Assembly (NCBI RefSeq): GCF_003319175.1
Contig: NZ_QOHK01000004.1
Location: forward strand, 124,001-188,000
Length of the DNA: 64,000 nucleotides
Direction of reading: 5' to 3'
From: Blastococcus sp. TF02-8
GTDB taxonomy: Bacteria > Actinomycetota > Actinomycetes > Mycobacteriales > Geodermatophilaceae
Positions 7,969 to 22,477 of the stretch are shown here, piece by piece. A program made the translations under genes and the position numbers. The stretch's first letter is position 1. Every line of letters begins with the position of its first letter. A model generated the notes under the pieces. It was not told the origin of the DNA. It did no database searches and worked only from the letters and a program-made list of their open reading frames with translations.

Positions 7969-9312
7969 ATGACCGAATGGCTGCTCCTGCTCGCCGCCGT
8001 GCTGCTGACGGCGCTCACCGGGTTCTTCGTCGCGGCGGAGTTCTCCCTCACCACGGTCGACCGGGGTCGCGCCGAGGAGGCCGCAACCGGCGGGAGCGCG
8101 CGCGGCCGCAGCGTCGTCCGGGCGCTGAGCAGCCTGTCCACCCAGCTCTCGGCCGCCCAGCTGGGCATCACGATCACCACGCTGCTGGTCGGCTACCTGG
8201 CCGAGCCGGCGATCGGTCAGCTGCTGCGTGGCCCGCTGGAGGGTCTGGGCCTCACCGGGGGTTCGGCGACCGCCGTCTCCTACGGGCTGGCCATCGCGCT
8301 GGCCACGACGCTGCAGATGCTGCTCGGCGAGCTGGGACCGAAGAACCTCGCGATCGCCAACCCGCTCTCCGTGGCCGGGTTCGTCGCCCCGGGGATGCAG
8401 GCGTTCACCCGGGTCACGCGGCCGGTGGTCGGCGCGCTGCAGCGGCTGGCCAACGCCATCGTGCGGCGGCTGGGCTTCGAGCCACGGGAGGAGCTGGAGA
8501 CAGCGCGGGACGCCGACGAGCTCGCCGCCGTCGCCCGCCGCTCCGCGGAGGAGGGCGACCTCTCCCCCGTCGCGGCCCGGCTGCTGCAGCGCTCGCTGAA
8601 GCTCGGCGCGAAGTACGCCACCGACGTCATGACCCCGCGGACCCAGCTGTGGACCTTGCGGGCCAGCGCCACCGCCGCCGACGTCATCGCCGCCGCGGTG
8701 GAGTCGGGCAACTCCCGCTTCCCCGTCTACGGCTCCGACCTGGACGAGGTGACCGGCATCGTGCACGTGAAGCACGCGGTCGCCGTGCCGGAGGCCGAGC
8801 GGACGGTGCGCACCGCCGGCGAGCTGGCCTCGCCCGTCCTCGCCGTCCCGTCGTCGATGCAGCTGGAACGGCTGCTGGACCTGCTGCGCGACCAGGGCCT
8901 GCAGCTGGCCCTGGTCGTCGACGAGTGGGGCGCCACGCACGGCGTGGTCACCCTCGAGGACATCGTGGAGGAGCTGGTCGGGGAGATCGCGGACGAGACC
9001 GACCGGCCGCTGCGCGCACTGCGCCGGGTGGACGCCGACACGTGGGTTCTCTCCGGGCTGCTGCGCCCCGACGAGGTGCAGGACCGGACCGGCATCGCCG
9101 TCCCCGAGGGCCGCTACGAGACGCTGGCCGGCTTCCTGACCGACCGGCTCCAGCGGCTGCCCCAGGAAGGCGACGTCGTCCGGGTCGACGGGGTGGAGCT
9201 CACCGTCGAGACCGTGCAGGGACGCCGGGTCGCACGCGTCGTGGCCCGCCGGGTGCCCGGTCCGCCGGCCGATGCCGACGCCCCTGCCACCCGCGAGGAG
9301 GTGGCGGCGTGA
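7969..9312 (+). CDS. CNNM/CBS/CorC-domain membrane protein
   Basis: The 447-residue protein belongs to the HlyC/CorC (CNNM) family, associated with magnesium and cobalt export or homeostasis. A four-helix CNNM membrane domain occupies about residues 1-190 and contains FFVAAEFSL and the LGELGPKNLAI motif. A CBS pair follows, with LVVDEWGATHGVVTLEDIVEELVGEI in the second repeat, and the C-terminal CorC/HlyC domain runs to about residue 430. The ATG at 7969 gives a normal first helix. The next gene is a paralogue starting inside this stop codon (GTGA), so the two are made as a pair. Confidence 0.9.
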   Translation: MTEWLLLLAAVLLTALTGFFVAAEFSLTTVDRGRAEEAATGGSARGRSVVRALSSLSTQLSAAQLGITITTLLVGYLAEPAIGQLLRGPLEGLGLTGGSATAVSYGLAIALATTLQMLLGELGPKNLAIANPLSVAGFVAPGMQAFTRVTRPVVGALQRLANAIVRRLGFEPREELETARDADELAAVARRSAEEGDLSPVAARLLQRSLKLGAKYATDVMTPRTQLWTLRASATAADVIAAAVESGNSRFPVYGSDLDEVTGIVHVKHAVAVPEAERTVRTAGELASPVLAVPSSMQLERLLDLLRDQGLQLALVVDEWGATHGVVTLEDIVEELVGEIADETDRPLRALRRVDADTWVLSGLLRPDEVQDRTGIAVPEGRYETLAGFLTDRLQRLPQEGDVVRVDGVELTVETVQGRRVARVVARRVPGPPADADAPATREEVAA

Positions 9313-10409
9313 GCGTCGTCAGCCTGCTGGTCCTGGTCGCCCTGCTGCTGGGCAACGCCTTCTTCGTCGCCGCCGAGTTCGCCCTGGTCTCGGCCCGTGC
9401 CGCGCAGATCGAGGCCCGCGCGGAGACCGGCTCCAGGCGGGCCGTGAAGACGCTGGCCGCGATGCGGAACGTCTCGCAGATGATGGCCGGCGCCCAGCTG
9501 GGCATCACGCTGTGCTCGCTGGGGCTCGGCGCCGTCGGCGAGCCCGCCGTGGCGCACCTGATCGAGGTGCCGCTGGAGGCGGCGGGGCTCCCCGAAGGGC
9601 TGCTGCACCCGATCGCGCTGACCATCGCGCTCTCGCTGGTCACCGTGCTGCACATGGTGCTGGGCGAGATGGTGCCGAAGAACATCACGATGGCCGGCCC
9701 GGACCGTGCGGCGCTGGTGCTCGGCCCTCCCCTGGCGGTGATGGTGCGGGTCCTGAAGCCGTTCATCTGGCTCTTCAACACCCTCGCCAACGGTTTCGTG
9801 CGGCTGTTCGGCGTGCAGCCGACCGACGAGGTGGCCGCGAGCTTCGACGAGACCGAGATCCGGTCCATGGTCACCCAGTCGCAGCGCGAGGGGGTGCTGG
9901 GCACCGAGATGGGCGAGCTGGCCGCCGGCGCGCTCACCTTCGAGCAGAACGACCTGTCCTCGGTGCTGCTGCCGCTGGACCGGCTCGTCACCGTGCCCCG
10001 CAGCACCACGCCTCGCGAGTTGGAGGCGACCGTCGCCGAGTACGGCTTCAGCCGGTACCCGGTGTCCGAGGACGGCGCGGGCCTGGTCGGCTACGTGCAC
10101 GTCAAGGACGTGCTCGACGTGCCGGCCGAGCGCCGCGACCAGCCGATCCCGGACCGCGACGTGCTGCAGTTCGTGGAGCTGGGCGCCGGCGATCCGCTGC
10201 CGGAGGTGCTCGCCACCATGCGCAAGGCGGGCGCCCACCTCGGCCGGGTCACCGACGGCGGAGGGGTCCGCGGCGTCGTGGCCCTGGAGGACGTGCTGGA
10301 GCAGCTGATCGGGGACGTCCGGGACGCCGCCGCCGAGCGCCGCCGGGTCGACCGGCGCGTGCGCGCCGGGGACGCGGCGGAGGCGAGAGCGGGCGCCGGG
10401 GGAAGATGA
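9309..10409 (+). CDS. CNNM/CBS membrane protein lacking the CorC domain
   Basis: This 366-residue paralogue of the upstream gene has the CNNM membrane domain (FFVAAEFALV; LGEMVPKNITM) and two CBS repeats ending in GVVALEDVLEQLIGDV. It then stops after a short basic, alanine-rich tail, so the C-terminal CorC/HlyC domain seen in its partner is missing. Because the reading frame is intact and the tail is not homologous to that domain, this looks like a natural architecture rather than a frameshift. The GTG start overlaps the upstream TGA. Paired long and short CNNM proteins may form a heterodimer, which is inference. Confidence 0.88.
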   Translation: MSVVSLLVLVALLLGNAFFVAAEFALVSARAAQIEARAETGSRRAVKTLAAMRNVSQMMAGAQLGITLCSLGLGAVGEPAVAHLIEVPLEAAGLPEGLLHPIALTIALSLVTVLHMVLGEMVPKNITMAGPDRAALVLGPPLAVMVRVLKPFIWLFNTLANGFVRLFGVQPTDEVAASFDETEIRSMVTQSQREGVLGTEMGELAAGALTFEQNDLSSVLLPLDRLVTVPRSTTPRELEATVAEYGFSRYPVSEDGAGLVGYVHVKDVLDVPAERRDQPIPDRDVLQFVELGAGDPLPEVLATMRKAGAHLGRVTDGGGVRGVVALEDVLEQLIGDVRDAAAERRRVDRRVRAGDAAEARAGAGGR

Positions 10410-10413
10410 CCGG

Positions 10414-12207
10414 GTGACCGACCCGAGCACCGTCCCCGCCCTCCCCCCCGAGGTCACCGCCCGCTGGCAGGCCCGGTTCCGCGCGCCCCGGGTCTCGCTG
10501 CCCGAGTGGGCGGAGGAGGCGCCGCACCGCAACCTGTACTCCTCCGACCTCAGCGGCGTCGTGGAGCAGTACGCGTGGGACCGGTCCACCGACACCCACC
10601 GCCAGGTCACCGACCGGCCCAACGGCACGCTGATCAGCACGCTGAGCCCCGACGGCGAGACGATCTGGTGGTTCGCCGACACCGACGGCGACGAGTTCGG
10701 CGTCTGGATGAACCAGCCCTTCGCCGGGGGCGAGGACACCGTCGCCGTCGCCGAGGTCGGGCCGGCCTACCCGGCGGGGCTGGAGGTGGGGCGCTCGCTG
10801 GTCGCGATCGGTCGCAGCACCGACGACGGCAGCGAGCTGTGGCTCGCTCCGCACGGTGGGACGCCCCGGGTCGTCTACCGGCACGCCGACCCGGCGTCGG
10901 TCGACGCACTGACCCACGACGACGAGCTGCTGGTCATCTCGCACTCCGAGCACGGCGACCCGCGCTACCCCGCGCTGCGGGTGCTGCGCACGTCCGACGA
11001 CTCGGTGGTGGCCGAGAAGTGGGACGGCGAGGGTCTGGGGCTGCACGCGCTGGTGTTCGCCCCGCTGCCCGGCGACCGGCGGTTGCTGGTCGGCCACGAG
11101 CGCCGCGGCCGCGACGAGCTGCTGGTCTGGGACGTCGAGGCCGGCACCGAGACCGAGCTCCTGCTCGACCTGCCCGGCGACGTCACCGCCGGCTGGTACC
11201 CCGACGGCTCGGCGCTGCTCGTCGGCCACGACCACGCCGCCCGCAGCGAGCTCTACCGCTACGACCTGGCCACCGAGGCCCTGGAGAAGCTGGACACCCC
11301 GCCCGGCGTCGTCCGCGGCGCCACCGCCCGACCCGACGGCACGGTGGAGCTGGCCTGGTCGAACGCCGAGCTGCCGCCGGTGATCCGCCGCGCGGACGGC
11401 CCCGTCGTCCTCTCGGTGGCCGCCGAGGAGCCGCCCGCGGCCTATCCGGTCGAGGACCGCTGGGTGCCCGGCCCGGGGGGCGACATCCACGCGCTGCTGG
11501 TGCGCCCGGCCGGCGAGGGGCCGTACGCGACCGCGTTCCTCGTCCACGGCGGCCCGGAGGCGGCCGACGACGACTCCTACCGCGCCCGCCGGGCGGCGTA
11601 CGTGGACGCCGGTTACGCGGTGGTGCACGTGAACTACCGCGGCTCCACCGGCTACGGCTCCGCCTGGCGCGACGCGCTCACCGGTCGGCCGGGTCTGACC
11701 GAGCTCGAGGACATCGGCGCGGTCTACGACGCGCTGGTCGCCGAGGGCGTGGTCGACCCGCAGCGGGCGATCCTCACCGGCGGCTCGTGGGGTGGGTTCC
11801 TCGCGCTGCTCGGCCTCGGCACCCAGCCGGAGCGCTGGGCCGCGGGCATCGCCGAGGTCCCGGTGGCCGACTACCTGGCCGCCTACGAGGACGAGATGGA
11901 GGGTCTGCGGGCCTACGACCGGGCGCTGTTCGGCGGGTCACCGGAGGAGAAGCGCGACGTCTACGTGCGCTCCTCCCCCATCACCTACGTCGACGCCGTC
12001 GCAGCGCCCGTGCTCGTGGTGGCGGGCGCGAACGACCCGCGCTGCCCGATCCGGCAGATCGACAACTACCTGGGCGAGCTGGAGCGGCTGGGCAAGCAGC
12101 ACGAGGTCTACCGCTTCGACGCCGGGCACGGCTCGCTGGTCATCGAGGAGACCATCCGCCAGGTCGAGATCGCGCTCGCCTTCGCCCTGCGGCACGTCCA
12201 GCCGTAG
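10414..12207 (+). CDS. S9 (prolyl oligopeptidase family) peptidase
   Basis: The 597-residue protein has an N-terminal beta-propeller-like half and a C-terminal alpha/beta hydrolase domain. The catalytic triad can be placed: Ser458 in GGSWGGF, Asp541 in GANDPRCP and His572 in AGHGS. An oxyanion-side NYRGSTGYG segment precedes the nucleophile, as in acylaminoacyl peptidases and dipeptidyl peptidases of family S9. There is no signal peptide, so it is probably cytoplasmic and trims short peptides. The GTG start lies 4 bases after the CNNM stop codon, so it may be co-transcribed with that pair, but no functional link is obvious. Confidence 0.9.
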   Translation: MTDPSTVPALPPEVTARWQARFRAPRVSLPEWAEEAPHRNLYSSDLSGVVEQYAWDRSTDTHRQVTDRPNGTLISTLSPDGETIWWFADTDGDEFGVWMNQPFAGGEDTVAVAEVGPAYPAGLEVGRSLVAIGRSTDDGSELWLAPHGGTPRVVYRHADPASVDALTHDDELLVISHSEHGDPRYPALRVLRTSDDSVVAEKWDGEGLGLHALVFAPLPGDRRLLVGHERRGRDELLVWDVEAGTETELLLDLPGDVTAGWYPDGSALLVGHDHAARSELYRYDLATEALEKLDTPPGVVRGATARPDGTVELAWSNAELPPVIRRADGPVVLSVAAEEPPAAYPVEDRWVPGPGGDIHALLVRPAGEGPYATAFLVHGGPEAADDDSYRARRAAYVDAGYAVVHVNYRGSTGYGSAWRDALTGRPGLTELEDIGAVYDALVAEGVVDPQRAILTGGSWGGFLALLGLGTQPERWAAGIAEVPVADYLAAYEDEMEGLRAYDRALFGGSPEEKRDVYVRSSPITYVDAVAAPVLVVAGANDPRCPIRQIDNYLGELERLGKQHEVYRFDAGHGSLVIEETIRQVEIALAFALRHVQP

Positions 12208-12218
12208 CAGCCGGCGTC

Positions 12219-12252
12219 TCGTGCACCGACCGTCCGGGCGGTCAGTGCACGA
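12219..12252. terminator. Bidirectional terminator between S9 peptidase and asd
   Basis: Two 14-base arms, 12219-12232 and 12239-12252, pair with one mismatch around a TCCGGG loop between convergent genes. Confidence 0.75.
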
Positions 12253-12264
12253 AACGCCCGGGGG

Positions 12265-16238
<3,974 letters not shown>

Positions 16239-16340
16239 CGCCGGTCACCGTGGTCCGCCGGCAGCGCGCACGCGTGCTCGGCGACGCGCCGACTCTGCAC
16301 ACCCCTGCGGTGCGACGTCGACCGAGCCGCGCGGTTCCCG

Positions 16341-16916
16341 CTAGTCGGCGCAGTAGGTGCGGACCTGCGCGTACCCCCGGTACGGGGCCTTCCACAGGTC
16401 GATGAACTGCAGCGCCTCCGCGCGGGAGCCGAAGTACACGGAGGTGACCCCGTCGCCCTGGTTGATGCCGATCGACGCGAGGTCGCCGTCGTCGCAGAGA
16501 CCACCGGTGCTGCCGAGGTAGCCCATGCCCTGCAGACGCCGGTACGCCGAGCCCACCGCGGCGTCGTCCGCGGCGGCGCTGCTGGCGAGGTACACGCCCC
16601 AGTACTGACCGCCCTGCGCCACCAGCGCCTCCTTCGGGCGCGCGGCGGTGGACGCGCGGGCAGGGCCGGCGGCCGGGGCCACGGTGGCCGGCCCGGCGGC
16701 CGGCGTGGGGGTGGCCGCCACGGGGGTGGGAGTCATAACCGGGGCCGGCGTCGTCGGTGCGGCGGTCGAGGGCTCGGGAGACGCGCTGGGGCTCGGGGCG
16801 GTGGTGGACGTGGCCGCCGTGCGCGGCGCCGCCTCGGCCGGCGCGTCCTCGCCGCATCCGCTGAGAACGGCCGCGGCCAGCAGCGGCAGCGCGACGGAGA
16901 GGCGACGAGAGATCAT
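16341..16916 (-). CDS. Putative lipoprotein with SPOR-like C-terminal domain
   Basis: The 191-residue protein has a signal peptide ending in the lipobox LSGC, so Cys21 should be lipidated and the protein anchored outside the membrane. A Pro/Thr/Ala-rich linker of about 70 residues follows. The C-terminal 90 residues (from GGQYWGVYLASS to VYFGSRAEALQFIDLW and a final CAD) have the length and pattern of SPOR-like peptidoglycan-binding domains, with two cysteines that could pair. The SPOR assignment is by pattern only. A TAACGT hexamer 6 bases before the ATG suggests a leaderless message. It converges on the phospholipase D-like gene. Confidence 0.7.
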   Translation of the reverse strand: MISRRLSVALPLLAAAVLSGCGEDAPAEAAPRTAATSTTAPSPSASPEPSTAAPTTPAPVMTPTPVAATPTPAAGPATVAPAAGPARASTAARPKEALVAQGGQYWGVYLASSAAADDAAVGSAYRRLQGMGYLGSTGGLCDDGDLASIGINQGDGVTSVYFGSRAEALQFIDLWKAPYRGYAQVRTYCAD

Positions 16917-16922
16917 GGCGGC

Positions 16923-16928
16923 ACGTTA
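16923..16928 (-). promoter_or_regulatory. -10 element of the lipoprotein gene
   Basis: TAACGT on the minus strand, 6 bases from the ATG at 16916. Confidence 0.55.
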
Positions 16929-17095
16929 GGGCACCGTCGCGTCTCCGTAGTGGAGGCACGACGGTGCGTCATCGCCCGAGGCGAGGCGCGGAGCACGTCC
17001 CTTGTTTTCTCCGTGACCTGCACGGGGCCGACGACCGGCCCCCATGTCGGAGGTGCAACACGACCTCATCCCTGCGGGTGAGGCGTCGGCGCTGC

Positions 17096-17101
17096 TACCG
17101 T
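17096..17101 (+). promoter_or_regulatory. -10 element of the leuA leader
   Basis: TACCGT ends 6 bases before the GTG of the leader peptide, so the leader would be translated from the very 5' end of the message. Confidence 0.55.
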
Positions 17102-17107
17102 GGGTCC

Positions 17108-17155
17108 GTGCGCGGCAGCCTCCTGCTTACCCGCCGCGGCGAGGCCCTCTCCTAG
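17108..17155 (+). CDS. Leucine leader peptide upstream of leuA
   Basis: A 15-codon ORF reads MRGSLLLTRRGEALS and stops with TAG. It has three consecutive leucine codons (CTC CTG CTT at 17120-17128) and a fourth leucine near its end. It starts with GTG directly downstream of a -10 hexamer. Leucine-rich leader peptides in front of leuA have been proposed in several actinobacteria by comparative work, so the role here is probably to sense charged tRNA-Leu by ribosome stalling and so control leuA. The peptide itself likely has no function after synthesis. Confidence 0.7.
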   Translation: MRGSLLLTRRGEALS

Positions 17156-17174
17156 GTCGGCTCCCTCGCCGCGG
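17134..17174 (+). promoter_or_regulatory. Hairpin of the leuA attenuator
   Basis: An 11-bp perfect stem (17134-17144 with 17164-17174) starts inside the leader ORF, 5 bases after the leucine codons, and encloses the leader stop codon in its loop. A ribosome stalled at the leucine codons would block its 5' arm. A weaker competing pairing of GCTC/CTCG (17160-17168) with CGAGAGC (17188-17194) uses the same 3' arm. No T-rich tract follows, so whether it acts on transcription or translation is open. Confidence 0.55.
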
Positions 17175-17212
17175 TGACTGCCGTGACCGAGAGCGTTCCC
17201 GGCGCCTGCTGA

Positions 17213-19003
<1,791 letters not shown>

Positions 19004-19009
19004 CCGCCG

Positions 19010-19039
19010 GGGACGGGGCGCCTCAGGGCGCCTCGTCCC
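19010..19039. terminator. Bidirectional terminator between leuA and mnhG
   Basis: Arms 19010-19022 and 19027-19039 form a 13-bp stem with one wobble and a TCAG loop. The loop is the stop codon of mnhG read on the other strand, so the same hairpin serves both convergent operons. Confidence 0.85.
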
Positions 19040-19451
19040 GTTCGCGGCTCTCCGCCAGGGCCGCGCCGGGCTCCTCCGGCGGGGCGTCGGCCGGCTCGTC
19101 GCCGCGGTAGAGCCGGTCCTGACCGGAGCTGCGCAGCTCGTCCACGAGCAGCAGGTCGCGGCGCACGTGCCGCCGTCGGTAGGCCACCCGGCTGACCATG
19201 TGCGCGCTCACCGGGGCGGTCAGCAGCTGGAACGCGGCGACCAGCAGCAGCATCCAGCTGGCCGACCAGCCGTGCAGCCGGATCGCCGCCCCCACCATGA
19301 TCAGCAGGACCCCCAGCACCTGGGGCTTCGTGCCGGCGTGCATCCGCGACAGCACGTCGGGGAACCGCAGCAGACCCATCCCTGCGGTCAGGCAGAGCAG
19401 CGCACCGGCCAGCAGGCAGGCGACGGCGACGACGTCGACGAGCGCCGTCAC
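19023..19451 (-). CDS. mnhG: Mrp antiporter subunit G
   Basis: This 142-residue membrane protein is subunit G of the multi-subunit Na+(K+)/H+ antiporter. It has three predicted membrane helices within its first 85 residues and the family motif GLLRFPDVLSRMHAGTKPQVLG. The last 55 residues are charged and cytoplasmic, longer than usual. GTG start overlapping the mnhF stop codon (GTGA). It is the last gene of the operon and its stop codon lies in the loop of the terminator. Confidence 0.93.
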   Translation of the reverse strand: MTALVDVVAVACLLAGALLCLTAGMGLLRFPDVLSRMHAGTKPQVLGVLLIMVGAAIRLHGWSASWMLLLVAAFQLLTAPVSAHMVSRVAYRRRHVRRDLLLVDELRSSGQDRLYRGDEPADAPPEEPGAALAESRERDEAP

Positions 19452-19777
19452 CGATCTCCCTCCCGCACCTCGGCGGCGACCGGCAGCCCGACGTCGCTGC
19501 CGTCGCCGGCCGAGGACTTCAGCAGCATGCCGCCGATGTAGCGGGCGATGGAGACCGAGCCGACGAACGCCAGCAGCGAGACCACGACCAGCACCGGGAC
19601 GACGGTCGGGTCGCGGGTGAGTGCGGCGTGCACCGCCAGTCCGGCGGAGATGATCACCAGCAGCGTGTCGGTGGCGACCACCCGGTCCAGCAGCGACGGG
19701 CCCAGCGCCACCCGCACCAGCGCCAGCAGCGCGCCGCCACCGAGCAGCGCGTAGGCGACCACCCCGGCCGCGGTCAC
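19448..19777 (-). CDS. mnhF: Mrp antiporter subunit F
   Basis: The 109-residue protein has three membrane helices and the subunit F hallmarks LGPSLLDRVVATDTL and VVSLLAFVGSVSIARYI. It is a small accessory subunit needed for assembly of the Mrp complex. The GTG start overlaps the mnhE stop and its stop overlaps the mnhG start. The last 25 residues are hydrophilic. Confidence 0.93.
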   Translation of the reverse strand: MTAAGVVAYALLGGGALLALVRVALGPSLLDRVVATDTLLVIISAGLAVHAALTRDPTVVPVLVVVSLLAFVGSVSIARYIGGMLLKSSAGDGSDVGLPVAAEVREGDR

Positions 19778-20322
19778 GCCGCCACCTCCGCGAGCGCGGC
19801 GATCTCCTCGGCCGAGCCGAACGCCCGCACGATCCGGGCCTCGGTCTCCAGTACCGCCGCCTTCTGCCGTGCCACGTCGTCCTCGTCGCGGGCGTGCAGC
19901 AGGTGCACGGCGATCCGGCGCCGCTCCCGGTCCAGGTCGAGCACCAGCGAGCCGGGCACCAGCGAGATGGCCTCGGCGACCATCGTGAGCAGCAGGTCGG
20001 AGTCCACCCGGAGCTGCACCGAGACGATCGCCCCCCTCCGGACGCCGCCCGGCCCGATCGCCTGCCAGGCCACCTGCGCCCCGGAGACGAACAGGTCGAC
20101 GACGAAGTGCCCGACGAAGGCGAGGAGCGCGGCCGGTCGCAGCCGCACGCCGCCGATCACCGGCGGGAGGGGGAGCAGGACCAGCACGCCGAGTGCCACG
20201 GCCAGGCCGGAGACCAGGTTGGCCCAGGACCAGGTGCCCCAGAGCAGGATCCACACCAGCACCAACCACACGACCAGCGGCAGCTGGTGGCGCAGCCGCT
20301 TCGCCGCCGGCTCGACGGTCAT
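19774..20322 (-). CDS. mnhE: Mrp antiporter subunit E
   Basis: This 182-residue protein matches subunit E: two hydrophobic segments within the first 70 residues, then the soluble part with SLVPGSLVLDLD and HLLHARDEDD. Its role in the complex is structural. ATG start overlapping the mnhD stop codon (ATGA); GTG of mnhF overlaps its own stop. Confidence 0.93.
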   Translation of the reverse strand: MTVEPAAKRLRHQLPLVVWLVLVWILLWGTWSWANLVSGLAVALGVLVLLPLPPVIGGVRLRPAALLAFVGHFVVDLFVSGAQVAWQAIGPGGVRRGAIVSVQLRVDSDLLLTMVAEAISLVPGSLVLDLDRERRRIAVHLLHARDEDDVARQKAAVLETEARIVRAFGSAEEIAALAEVAA

Positions 20323-21988
20323 CGCTGCCCCTCCGCCCCGAGCACGGCCTGCAGGTACGGCGTCCGCTCGAGCAGGTCCCCCGAGGCGCGGTCGGTGTAG
20401 CCGTACAGCGGTCCGGCCACCACGGTCAGCGCGACGGTGACCGCGGCCATCGCCGCGGTGGCGCCGAGCATCACCCGCGGCAGCGGACGCAGGGCCCGCA
20501 CCGAGGACGCCGCAGGCGCCCACCCCGGCTCCGACGCCGTCGCCACCGCCGCGTGCCTCCGCCACGCTGCCTGCCACCCGGCCTGGCGCTCGCCGCCGGG
20601 AACGGCGTCGCCGTCCCGGTCCGGTCCGGCGGCGCTCGCTGCCGCGGCGGCGGTGTCGTCGGCCGGCTCCTGCGTCGGCGGGCGCCAGAAGGCGCGGGTC
20701 CACACCCGCGCGACCGCCAGCAGGGTGAGCAGGCTGGTGACGACGGCGCCGCCCACCAGGGTGAGCGCCAGCGGGCTGCCGTCGGCGATACCGGCCCGCA
20801 GCAACCCCAGCTTGCCGATGAAGCCCGACAGCGGCGGGATCCCGGCGAGGTTCATGGCCGGCACGAAGAACAGCACGGCCAGCAGCGGCGAGCGCCTGGC
20901 CAGCCCGCCCAGCCGGTCCACCGCCGTCGACCGCCCCTGCCGCTCGATCAGCCCCGCGACGAGGAACAGCGTCGTCTGGATGGCGATGTGGTGGGCCACG
21001 TAGAAGATCGCACCGGCCAGTCCGGCCGCCGTCCCGAGGGCGATGCCGAACACCATGTAACCGATGTGGCTGACCAGGGTGAACGACAGCATCCGCCGGA
21101 TGTCGGTCTGCGCCACCGCGCCGAGGATGCCCATGACCATGGTCGCCAGCCCGGCCCACATGAGGACGTCGTCGAGCGCGCCGGAGGGGAACAGCAGCGT
21201 CTGGGTGCGGATGATCGCGTAGACGCCGACCTTGGTGAGCAGGCCGGCGAACACGGCGGTCACCGGCGCCGGAGCGGTCGGGTAGCTGTCGGGCAGCCAG
21301 GCGGAGAGCGGGAAGACGGCGGCCTTGATGCAGAACGCGATGAGCAGCATCGCCTGGAGCAGCACCTGCGTGCCCTCCGGGAGCGCGCCCAGCCGGACCG
21401 CCAGCTGGGCCATGTTCACCGTGCCGGTCGCGGCGTAGATCAGCCCGATCGCGGCGAGGAACAGCAGCGAGCTCAGCAGGCTGACGATGACGTAGGTGAT
21501 GCCCGCGCGCACCCGCTGCGCCGAGCCGCCCAGCGTGAGCAGCACGTAGCTGGCCATGAGCAGGATCTCGAAGCCGACGTAGAGGTTGAACAGGTCGCCG
21601 GCGAGGAAGGCGTTGCCGACTCCGGCCACCAGGACCAGGAAGGTCGGGTGGAAGATCGACAGCGGGCTCTCCTCCGACCCGTCGGCCGAGCCCTGCCCGA
21701 CGGCGAAGACCAGCACGCCGAGCGCCACGGTGGCCGCGACGACCAGCATGAGCGCGGAGAGCCGGTCCACCACGAGCACGATGCCCAGCGGCACCGGCCA
21801 CCCGCCGACCGCCACCGACATCGGCCCGTTCGCGTCGGCCATGAACAGCAGCGCTCCCGCGACGCCGAGCACCGCGGTGAGCACGCCGAGGCTCACGGTC
21901 CGCTGGGTGCGGGGGTGCCGGCCGACCAGCAGGGTTCCGGCGGCACCGAGCAGCGGCAGCAGCACCGGCAGCGGGGCGAGGACGGAGA

Positions 21989-21992
<4 letters not shown>
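20319..21992 (-). CDS. mnhD: Mrp antiporter subunit D
   Basis: The 557-residue protein is a NuoN/MrpD-type proton channel subunit with about fourteen membrane helices. Recognisable parts include FNLYVGFEILLMASYVLLTLGG and KAAVFPLSAWLPDSYPTAPAPV, with the conserved channel lysine. The loop between the last helices contains an unusual hydrophilic insert of about 70 residues (from PPTQEPADD to SVRALRPLP) rich in Ala, Asp and Arg. The GTG start at 21992 overlaps the mnhC stop. Some annotations would call such proteins NADH dehydrogenase subunits; the operon shows it is Mrp. Confidence 0.94.

Positions 21993-22473
<481 letters not shown>

Positions 22474-22477
<4 letters not shown>

Noticed and set aside
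7977-9308. Long open frame ahead of the second CNNM gene in its frame
   Set aside because: It is an out-of-frame shadow of the first CNNM gene; only the part from 9309 encodes a recognisable protein.
16929-17095. Possible small gene before the leuA leader
   Set aside because: The only open frame lacks a start with promoter or ribosome-binding site and merely merges into the leader ORF.
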